From contig JABMMK010000099.1 of NCBI GenBank assembly GCA_013205605.1, positions 1-5,929 of the forward strand: a stretch of DNA of 5,929 nt, given 5' to 3'. Position 1 is the stretch's first letter, and the number at the start of each line of letters is the position of its first letter. The notes beneath the pieces are model-generated. The model was not told the DNA's origin. It was given only the letters and a program-made list of their open reading frames with translations, and ran no database searches. Shown here piece after piece: positions 1 to 5,929 of this stretch. This DNA is from Cytophagales bacterium (lineage in GTDB: Bacteria; Bacteroidota; Bacteroidia; Cytophagales; Spirosomataceae). Position numbers and translations under genes: made by a program.

Positions 1-32
1 ACACCAATTAATTATACAACATGACTTTCATT

Positions 33-2846
33 ATGAAGCGCACCCATTATTATTTAATCGTATTCTTATTTCTTTCTATCGCATCTTTTGCTCAACAAAC
101 AGGAGTTATCAGAGGAACTATAAAAGACGTAAAGTCAAAAGAGGATATCATTGGAGCTACTGTTTTAATACAGGGATCAACAAAAGGAGCTGCTACAGAC
201 ATTAATGGTTTTTTCAGTTTTGGAAAATTAGCCGTTGGCACTTACTCGTTAAAGATCTCTTTTGTAGGATATCAGTCTAAAATTTATGAAAATGTTAAAG
301 TAGAGGCAGACCAAGTGACTGACTTGAATTTAACTATTGCCGAAGAATCGTCAACGTTAGCCGAAGTTAAAGTTATCGCTCAGCGACTGACCAATACTGA
401 AGTTTCCGTTATTTCGGAAATCAAGGCGGCTCAGTTGGTCGTTAGTGGAATTTCTGCCGCACAAATCACCAAAACCTTAGACCGTACAGCTGCTGAAGTT
501 GTTAAGCGTGTTCCTGGAGTTACCATTTTTGGTGAGCGTTTCATCAATATCCGTGGTTTAAATGAGCGATACAATACAGTTCAATTGAATAATGCTTTTG
601 CGCCATCCATGGAAACGGATGTACGTTCTTTTTCATTTGACATTATTCCAGCGGGTCAGATAGATCGTATTTTGGTATTCAAATCGCCATCGGCAGAGAT
701 TCCAGGTGAATTTGCGGGTGGAGTTGTAAAGATTTTCACCAAATCGATTCCAGAAAATAATTTCTTGACCTTAGATGTATCTAGCTCTTATCGTGATGGG
801 ACCACAGGAGCTGATTTTTATGCTTCCAAAAACTCTAATATGGCTTGGTCAGGTTTTGATCAAGGGTATTTCAATCTGCCTAAATTCTTCCCTGCTACAC
901 GTTCCGAATTAATTAGTATGACAGGAACGGCTCGCGATGTGGCGGGTGCTTCATTGAAAAATATTTGGGTAGCAGATAAATCAAGTGCATTGCCAGATAT
1001 GAGAGCTTCCTTATCGGGTGGTTTTAAATTCAATTTGGGAGAAACTGTGATTGGTAATATTACTGCTGTTAATTATTCAAATTCACGAACAACCTTTCAG
1101 ATGGATCGCAATGAATATGGATATTCGCAAATTGAGCGTACGGGAAAACCTGATAATGTTTTTAATTTCAAGGATAAGCAATATAGTAATGGATTGCGTG
1201 TGGGAGTTTCTACCAATTGGTCAGCCAGGTTTGCTGGAGGATCTGTCATTGAGTTTAAAAATTTATACAATTCATTAGCCAATACGCAATACATTCAGCG
1301 TTATGGATTTGACAACGGATCTATTTGGGATATTCGTTCATTTGACCAAGTGTTCAGAGGTATTTATACGGGTCAGTTGACAGGTCGCCATGAATTCCAA
1401 GAGGGTACCTTGAAAATGGATTGGATGTTAGGATATAATTCAGCCTTCCGTAATCAGCCTGACTACAAGCGTTTCCGCTACAATGCTGATGGTTCGAATT
1501 TAAGTTTATTAATTCCGAATGGTGCAGCTCAAACGTCTGTTCTAGGAAGAACCTTTATTAATTTGGATGAGCATGCGCAAACAGCAGCCTTAAACTTAAT
1601 TAAGAAAGTGGCGGTCGGCGCGAAAGATTCAGGAAATGAATTGGAGCTAAAGGCTGGTTTATTTTATGAAGACAAAACTAGAAATTTTGGTGCAAGGAAC
1701 TTAGGGTATGTGAAATCTACTCCATCATTCCAGACTACGTTGCCAATTGATCAACTATTCAATCCATCCAATTTTAATACGGTAACAGGTATTCGTATCG
1801 ATGAGCAAACGAATCCAAATGACTCCTATAAGGCTACAAACAATTTGATTGCGGCCTATGCGTCGGCCAACTTCGCTTTGGGTAAAAAGCTTAATGTCAT
1901 TGCTGGGTTAAGAGGTGAGCAAAATGCACAAAAGCTTAATTCTTTCGACCAATTAGGGAAGGCCATCAACTATGATAACTCTCGATTAGATTTATTGCCA
2001 TCCGTCAACTTGACCTATAACTTTACGGAGAAATCGTTGCTTCGTTTGGCTTATGGAAAGACATTAAATAGACCAGAATTTAGAGAATTAGCTCCTTTCT
2101 CTTTTTATGATTTCGTAAATAACCGTTCGATTTCAGGTAATCCTACCTTGAAAAACGCCGATATACAAAACTTTGATTTTCGCTTTGAGAATTACCCTAC
2201 TCCTTCAGAACTATTTAGTATAGCTGCATTCTACAAAAGCTTTACGAATCCAATCGAAGTAATTTTCGAAGCGGGATCTAATCCAATTTTAAATTTTGCG
2301 AATGCACAATCGGCATTCTCAACGGGCCTAGAAGCGGAAATGAGGAAGAGCTTAGGAGCCGATCGTCCTAATTCATTTTTTGGAAAAACAAGTGTAGTTT
2401 TTAATGCCACCTATATTTATAGCCGTGTCAAATTAGATCCATCGATCGCTGCGACGCAGTCGGACAATCGTCCTTTGCAAGGTCAATCCCCGTATATTAT
2501 CAATGCAGGTTTGAATTATAGTGACACCAAAAAAGGCTTTCAATTAAATATAAATTATAATGTAATTGGCAAGCGAATCTTTGCTGTAGGAAATAACTTT
2601 GGCTCTCCTTATCCTGATTGGTATGAAATGCCAAGAAACGTAGTTGATTTAAATTTCTCAAAGGAAATTACTAAATGGATTATGATTAAGGGAGGGGTTA
2701 CGGACTTATTAAATCAAGACAATTATATATTACAAGACGGAAATCAAGATGATAATTTTGATAAAGGTAGAGATCAAATTATTCAATCTTATGTTCCAGG
2801 AAGAGTAATTTCTTTAGGTGTGGTGATTTCACCATTTAACAAATAG
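33..2846 (+). CDS. TonB-dependent outer-membrane receptor with carboxypeptidase-regulatory-like N-terminal domain
   Basis: Predicted outer-membrane active transporter that imports a ligand too large or scarce for porins, using energy passed by TonB-ExbBD. With the ATG at 33 it is 937 aa. Residues 1-20 form a signal peptide (MKR, a hydrophobic core, then SFA before QQ). Residues about 25-103 are a carboxypeptidase-D-regulatory-like beta-sandwich (IRGTIKD, ATVLIQGS, DINGFFSF, VGYQSK). About 109-237 are the plug, opening with a Ton-box-like EVKVIAQ and containing KRVPGVTIF, INIRGLNERYN and PGEFAGGVVKIFTK. The rest is a long beta-barrel with typical late strands (LLPSVNLTYNF, TLNRPEF, ISGNPTLKN); it ends SPFNK, with the usual terminal aromatic two residues in from the end. 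No STN domain is seen, so FecR/sigma-type signalling is unlikely. An in-frame ATG at 21 would add MTFI; I prefer 33 because it gives a standard MKR signal-peptide start, though neither ATG has a Shine-Dalgarno. The gene is intact and probably co-transcribed with the lipoprotein gene 38 bases downstream. The substrate is unknown. Confidence 0.93.
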   Translation: MKRTHYYLIVFLFLSIASFAQQTGVIRGTIKDVKSKEDIIGATVLIQGSTKGAATDINGFFSFGKLAVGTYSLKISFVGYQSKIYENVKVEADQVTDLNLTIAEESSTLAEVKVIAQRLTNTEVSVISEIKAAQLVVSGISAAQITKTLDRTAAEVVKRVPGVTIFGERFINIRGLNERYNTVQLNNAFAPSMETDVRSFSFDIIPAGQIDRILVFKSPSAEIPGEFAGGVVKIFTKSIPENNFLTLDVSSSYRDGTTGADFYASKNSNMAWSGFDQGYFNLPKFFPATRSELISMTGTARDVAGASLKNIWVADKSSALPDMRASLSGGFKFNLGETVIGNITAVNYSNSRTTFQMDRNEYGYSQIERTGKPDNVFNFKDKQYSNGLRVGVSTNWSARFAGGSVIEFKNLYNSLANTQYIQRYGFDNGSIWDIRSFDQVFRGIYTGQLTGRHEFQEGTLKMDWMLGYNSAFRNQPDYKRFRYNADGSNLSLLIPNGAAQTSVLGRTFINLDEHAQTAALNLIKKVAVGAKDSGNELELKAGLFYEDKTRNFGARNLGYVKSTPSFQTTLPIDQLFNPSNFNTVTGIRIDEQTNPNDSYKATNNLIAAYASANFALGKKLNVIAGLRGEQNAQKLNSFDQLGKAINYDNSRLDLLPSVNLTYNFTEKSLLRLAYGKTLNRPEFRELAPFSFYDFVNNRSISGNPTLKNADIQNFDFRFENYPTPSELFSIAAFYKSFTNPIEVIFEAGSNPILNFANAQSAFSTGLEAEMRKSLGADRPNSFFGKTSVVFNATYIYSRVKLDPSIAATQSDNRPLQGQSPYIINAGLNYSDTKKGFQLNINYNVIGKRIFAVGNNFGSPYPDWYEMPRNVVDLNFSKEITKWIMIKGGVTDLLNQDNYILQDGNQDDNFDKGRDQIIQSYVPGRVISLGVVISPFNK

Positions 2847-2884
2847 TTCTATCAAAATAAATAATAACTAAACAATCAATTTCA

Positions 2885-4645
2885 ATGAAAAAATTACAGA
2901 TTAACATGTTCAAATTGCTATCTATTTTGGCCATTTTCTCGGTCACTTTAACAGCATGTCAAAAAGAAGAAGAGGTTTTTCCTGCTCCTTCAGTTAGTTC
3001 ATCCGGTACATTAGCGGGTATCATAGGGGCTACTGTTCAAGTAAAAGCTACGATCAATGCTCCTGCAGGTATTAAGTCAATCACGGTATTGAAAAATGGT
3101 GCGGCTTTTGATTCGAAAGTATTAACAGGCGAAAAAACGTTTGAGTACGTTAAGGATTATGTGATTGAAGGATCAGCTGGTTCTACAGTGAATTTTACTG
3201 TTCAAGTTACAGATGTTAAAAATCAGGTTTCTTCTTTAGTAGCTATTCCGGTTACAGTTTCTGCTATCCCTCCAAAATCGATTGTTGACGTGGAAGGTGT
3301 GATCGAAGGCAATGTAACTTGGACTGCCAATAAAATATATCGTTTGAAAGGTTTTGTTCGCGTGGGTGAAGAATTAGTTGCTGGTACAGTTACCAAAACT
3401 GGTAATTTAACGATCGAAGCTGGAACTACTATTATCGGTGATATCGCAACAAAAGGTACTTTAGTTGTGCATCGTGGTTCTAAAATAAATGCCATCGGTA
3501 CAGCTACTGCGCCAATCGTATTTACTTCAGGTCAAGCAGTAGGAACGCGTAATCCAGGTGACTGGGGTGGTGTTGTTATTTGTGGTAAGGCAACAAATAA
3601 TCAAGGCGCTAACGTCGAATTAGAAGGCGCATACAAAGGTTTCCATGGTGGAACTACAGATAATGATAATTCAGGAACTTTGAAGTATGTTCGTATTGAG
3701 TATGCGGGTGTTCCAATCATCCCTAATGCTGAGATTAATACATTAACGATGGGTTCTGTAGGTTCTGGAACTGTTATCGAATATGTTCAAGCTTCTTATG
3801 GTTTAGATGATTCATTTGAGTGGTTCGGTGGAACAGTTAATGGTAAATATTTAATCGCTTACAAAGGTACAGATGATGATTTCGATTGCGATTTTGGTTG
3901 GACAGGTACGGTACAATTTGCATTAGGATATCGTGATGGAAACTTAGCAGATGGTTCTGGTTCAAATGGTTTTGAGGTTGACAATGATGGTAATGGTTCA
4001 GCTAAGGCTCCATTCACAGCACCTATCTTTGCTAACGTATCTATCATTGGGCCAAGAGCCAATAACACATCTTTCGTAGATTTGAACTTCCAAAATGGTG
4101 CTCAATTACGTCGTAATACTAAGATCAAAATTTACAATACATTCATGACGGGTTATCCTACAGGTTTGTACATTGATAGTCAAAGAGGCGACGCTAAGGG
4201 AAATGCTCTAAGTGGTGACTTAGTAACTAAAAACATGGTAATTGCGGGTACTGCTTCTCATGGAGGAACTACTGGTTTCGGTGGAGGAAATACAAACATC
4301 TATGGTTTAGGTGTTGCCGTTTCTGATGTTGAGCAATTGGCAAAATCAGCTACTAGTGTTTCAATCTTGATCGGTACAGAGACTCCTACTAACTGGTTTA
4401 AAGGAATAGCTGGTAATAAAATATTAGCATCTACTGCAAACACAGGTATATCGTCTAACCTTTGGGCTCTTTCTGGTCGTCCTACTTTCACAGTAGCTGT
4501 TGGTGGAACTGAGTCATTGATTGGCACAGCTTTGCCAACGTTAACTGGTACAACTGCTACGGATTATGTAGGTGCTTTCAAGGATACAGATTGGACTGCT
4601 ACTTGGGCTGAATTTGCGCCTAACACAGTTCTTTATTTGAAATAA
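2885..4645 (+). CDS. Surface lipoprotein, Ig-like domain plus beta-helix-like body; partner of the TonB-dependent receptor
   Basis: Protein of 586 aa, likely displayed on the cell surface and helping the upstream receptor capture its ligand. Seen: a lipoprotein signal peptide ending in lipobox LTAC, with lipidated Cys25, followed by QKEEE. This closely resembles the Bacteroidota lipoprotein export signal (K followed by two acidic residues), which implies surface exposure. Residues about 35-127 look like an Ig/cadherin-like sandwich (GATVQVKATI, SITVLKNGA, VQVTD). From about 133 onward there are short beta-strand and turn repeats rich in Gly, Asn and Asp, resembling a right-handed beta-helix (GNLTIEAGTTIIGD, TLVVHRGSKINAIG, PIVFTSG, WGGVVICGK, LKYVRIEYAG). 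Signature stretches are DDSFEWFGGTVNGKYL (308-323) and GTDDDFDCDFGWTG (328-341). The C-terminus is YVGAF..TDWTATWAEF.P, typical of this family, and no T9SS sorting domain is evident. Family members are often labelled hypothetical or, misleadingly, multidrug transporter; nothing here looks like a transporter because there are no membrane helices after the signal. It is not a SusD TPR-type protein. The first ATG is used; Met8 is a possible alternative that keeps the lipobox. Structural assignment is by pattern only. Confidence 0.88.
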   Translation: MKKLQINMFKLLSILAIFSVTLTACQKEEEVFPAPSVSSSGTLAGIIGATVQVKATINAPAGIKSITVLKNGAAFDSKVLTGEKTFEYVKDYVIEGSAGSTVNFTVQVTDVKNQVSSLVAIPVTVSAIPPKSIVDVEGVIEGNVTWTANKIYRLKGFVRVGEELVAGTVTKTGNLTIEAGTTIIGDIATKGTLVVHRGSKINAIGTATAPIVFTSGQAVGTRNPGDWGGVVICGKATNNQGANVELEGAYKGFHGGTTDNDNSGTLKYVRIEYAGVPIIPNAEINTLTMGSVGSGTVIEYVQASYGLDDSFEWFGGTVNGKYLIAYKGTDDDFDCDFGWTGTVQFALGYRDGNLADGSGSNGFEVDNDGNGSAKAPFTAPIFANVSIIGPRANNTSFVDLNFQNGAQLRRNTKIKIYNTFMTGYPTGLYIDSQRGDAKGNALSGDLVTKNMVIAGTASHGGTTGFGGGNTNIYGLGVAVSDVEQLAKSATSVSILIGTETPTNWFKGIAGNKILASTANTGISSNLWALSGRPTFTVAVGGTESLIGTALPTLTGTTATDYVGAFKDTDWTATWAEFAPNTVLYLK

Positions 4646-4658
4646 GTAATTTTATTTT

Positions 4659-4691
4659 AAGGGTCATCTGATATTCAGATGACCCTTTTTT
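4659..4691 (+). terminator. Strong rho-independent terminator of the receptor/lipoprotein unit
   Basis: A perfect 13-bp inverted repeat: AAGGGTCATCTGA at 4659-4671 and TCAGATGACCCTT at 4675-4687, separated by a TAT loop. It runs into a six-T tract (4686-4691). It begins 13 bases after the stop codon of the beta-helix lipoprotein. There is no T tract on the other side when read on the minus strand (AAAATAAA there), so it acts in the + direction. The next gene's ATG lies 8 bases past the T tract. Confidence 0.93.
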
Positions 4692-4699
4692 ATACACCA

Positions 4700-5248
4700 A
4701 TGAAAAAAATACTCGCACCAATAATCATCAGTTTGTTTATATTTTCAGCTTGTCATTCTAAAGATGAAGCAGAATATTATTTCTCTGATGCTGAGCGAGA
4801 TACGTTGTTGACCAATGTGATAACCTTCGTTTCGGAAAATGCAACTTATGCAAACCTTGACAACAGGTTTCAAAAGAAATTTAGGGCTGAATATGTTAGC
4901 CGATTGCCATTATATCATTTTGTCAAATTGACAAAAATGGAAAATGGAGAATTTTATTTTTTATTGAGTAGGCCAGTAGCGAATTTAAACTCTTTAAGAC
5001 GCGGGGTGGTAGGTAGATTTACATTGAATAAAGGAAGTTTGATGCCAGCGCATTTTGAGGAAGTGGTCAATACACCTCACTTTAGTGAAGAACTGGTGGT
5101 TGAGCGTGGTACTTTTCTCTTTCAAGAGCTTATTAAAAAAGGAAATTTAGATGAATACTTAACCATGAAACATTATGTGGAGTGGCCAGATAAGTATTTG
5201 AAGTATGATATTAAAAAGAACACTTGGGTTTCTTCCCTAGGACTCTAA
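4700..5248 (+). CDS. Small lipoprotein of unknown function
   Basis: I do not recognise a named family. From the ATG at 4700 the product is 182 aa: MKK, a hydrophobic core, then lipobox FSAC with lipid-accepting Cys18. An in-frame ATG at 4679 lies inside the right arm of the preceding terminator and would put seven residues before the MKK of a standard lipoprotein signal, so it is rejected as the start. After the cysteine comes HSKDE, a K plus two acidic residues one position later than in the usual surface-export signal; surface exposure is possible but weaker than for the neighbour. The mature part is a single small soluble domain of about 164 residues with no further cysteine or membrane segment. 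Stretches that look like a conserved core are LSRPVANLNSLRRGVVGRF (89-107), GTFLFQELIKKG (137-148) and MKHYVEWPDKYLKYD (156-170). Its position right after a terminator suggests read-through transcription or a promoter within the preceding gene. The gene is intact. A role linked to the receptor pair is guessed from position only. Confidence 0.85.
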   Translation: MKKILAPIIISLFIFSACHSKDEAEYYFSDAERDTLLTNVITFVSENATYANLDNRFQKKFRAEYVSRLPLYHFVKLTKMENGEFYFLLSRPVANLNSLRRGVVGRFTLNKGSLMPAHFEEVVNTPHFSEELVVERGTFLFQELIKKGNLDEYLTMKHYVEWPDKYLKYDIKKNTWVSSLGL

Positions 5249-5273
5249 AATTTTATATTGGTGTATTATTGAT

Positions 5274-5308
5274 AATGCCGCAGGGGTTTCCTTGCGGCAT
5301 TTCTGTTT
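5274..5308 (+). terminator. Hairpin, probable terminator of the small lipoprotein gene
   Basis: A 9-bp perfect stem, AATGCCGCA at 5274-5282 with TGCGGCATT at 5293-5301, extended inward by a G-T wobble and two G-C pairs around a GTTT loop. It starts 25 bases after the stop of the small lipoprotein gene. The following tract (TCTGTTT) is only moderately T-rich, so termination may be leaky. On the minus strand no T tract follows, but as the only hairpin found between the convergent genes it might also affect the transcript of the membrane-protein gene, whose stop is about 70 bases away. Confidence 0.7.
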
Positions 5309-5370
5309 ATAATTGTCTGAGGATAGCCATCTTTAATTCTCTGTTATTTTGAACCAGCTATTTAAATTGA

Positions 5371-5929
5371 TTATTTCAACCTCCTGTAAAAATATAAACT
5401 AGACAAACTACTTATCATAAGACCTGCAATTCCCAGTATCACAATCCAAGTGAAAAATAAAGATGGAAGGTTTAAATTAGGCAATATAAAGCCCGTGAAG
5501 AGCAAGAGCACATTGTAGCCTAAGTACCCAATCGAGTCCACAATATACATCAAGAAGCCTATGTTGGCCTTATGTCGAGTAATGGCAATCATTCGCTCAA
5601 ATACGGAGGTGGTTATCGTCAAGTAAGGCAAATAGATACCAAATCCTGTCAACACAATTAACCAAAACGGATCCAAGTGATTCACTCCCCACACTCCTGC
5701 GATCAGCAAAAATAGATAGCCTGTTGCGATGGCCGACATGCTGATAAAAAAGGCAATGTGATTTTTCTTGATTAATACAAGGCTGCCATTAATGATTAAT
5801 ATTCCCACAGTGACCCAAATTTCCGTTTGGGAATAAATGGAGGCGTTGCCAACAAACCCTAAATATTTCCATATTTCAGGGGCAAAATCAGAGCGAACTC
5901 CCCTCAAAAGTGAAGCAAACAAATATAAC
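5371..5929 (-). CDS. Polytopic inner-membrane protein, DUF5690-like (MFS-like), C-terminal part only
   Basis: Gene truncated by the right edge of the window. The reading frame stays open to the last base with no ATG visible upstream (the codons before TTG 5922-5920 read Leu-Tyr), so that TTG is an internal Leu codon, not a start. About 185 residues are visible. Numbering from that TTG, there are five hydrophobic segments at about 35-51, 55-80, 86-108, 121-143 and 155-178, matching the second half of a roughly 12-helix transporter-like fold. Motifs that made me call DUF5690 are RSDFAPEIWKYLG (10-22), SVFERMIAITRHKANIGFLMY (106-126) and DSIGYLGYN (129-137). The tail after the last helix is short and basic (YRRLK). 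Family members are Bacteroidota membrane proteins of about 430 aa with no proven substrate, as far as I know. The gene is convergent with the + strand genes and ends about 120 bases from them, so it is not in their operon. The family call is from memory of motifs; membrane topology is more certain than the name. Confidence 0.78.
   Translation of the reverse strand, partial: LYLFASLLRGVRSDFAPEIWKYLGFVGNASIYSQTEIWVTVGILIINGSLVLIKKNHIAFFISMSAIATGYLFLLIAGVWGVNHLDPFWLIVLTGFGIYLPYLTITTSVFERMIAITRHKANIGFLMYIVDSIGYLGYNVLLLFTGFILPNLNLPSLFFTWIVILGIAGLMISSLSSLYFYRRLK

Noticed and set aside
21..33. ATG at 21 as the receptor start
   Set aside because: It is possible, but it only adds MTFI before a standard MKR signal peptide start at 33; no Shine-Dalgarno distinguishes the two. 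Kept as an alternative in the gene entry.
1051..1294. Short open frames on both strands (1051-1278 + and 1097-1294 -) inside the receptor gene
   Set aside because: They are fully contained in a well-supported gene, have no signal, motif or start context of their own, and the receptor reading frame is continuous and motif-rich across them.
2847..2884. Possible promoter between receptor and lipoprotein genes
   Set aside because: The 38-base spacer is simply A/T-rich, contains no TAnnTTTG-like -7 element and no hairpin; co-transcription is the simpler reading.
3223..4527. Minus-strand open frames (3223-3495, 3859-4068, 4300-4527) opposite the beta-helix lipoprotein
   Set aside because: Low-complexity Pro/Ser/Val-rich translations are what antisense of a Gly/Thr/Asn-rich gene gives; none resembles a protein family.
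2885..4645. T9SS-secreted or multidrug transporter identity for the second gene
   Set aside because: There is a clear lipobox with Cys25, no transmembrane helices beyond the signal, and the C-terminus lacks a recognisable T9SS sorting domain.
5302..5370. Search for a small RNA, terminator for the minus gene, or pseudogene remnant in the convergent spacer
   Set aside because: No stable hairpin with a T tract on the minus strand and no coherent coding remnant could be seen.
5920..5922. TTG at 5922-5920 as the start of the minus-strand gene
   Set aside because: The frame continues open to the window edge, and the family-like motif RSDFAPEIW lies immediately after it with half of the expected helices missing, so the gene is cut by the window.

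Overview
The window reads as AT-rich Bacteroidota DNA, probably from the Cytophagales side of the phylum, although the genus cannot be fixed from sequence alone. Three things point there: a TonB-dependent receptor with an N-terminal carboxypeptidase-regulatory-like domain, lipoproteins with acidic residues directly after the lipid cysteine, and start codons preceded by A/T-rich DNA with no Shine-Dalgarno sequence.

Layout. (1) Positions 33-2846, + strand: a complete outer-membrane TonB-dependent receptor; its promoter lies before the window. (2) 2885-4645, + strand, 38 bases downstream: a large predicted surface lipoprotein with an N-terminal Ig-like region and a long glycine/aspartate-rich beta-helix-like body. 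(3) 4659-4691: a strong intrinsic terminator closing this two-gene unit. (4) 4700-5248, + strand: a small lipoprotein of unknown function that begins 8 bases after the terminator. (5) 5274-5308: a second hairpin, probably the terminator of the small gene. (6) 5371 to the right edge, - strand: the C-terminal part of a polytopic membrane protein that looks like the MFS-like DUF5690 family, converging on the other genes.

How they fit together. Genes 1 and 2 look like a two-component outer-membrane uptake system. The receptor would be the TonB-energised channel and the lipoprotein its cell-surface partner, analogous to SusC/SusD but with a beta-helix-like protein where SusD would be. The substrate cannot be read from the sequence. 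Gene 3 may be expressed by read-through of the terminator or from a promoter inside the end of gene 2. The membrane protein on the opposite strand belongs to a separate transcription unit. No RNA genes, CRISPR arrays, insertion sequences or integration sites were found, and no stretch over 300 bases lacks a gene.
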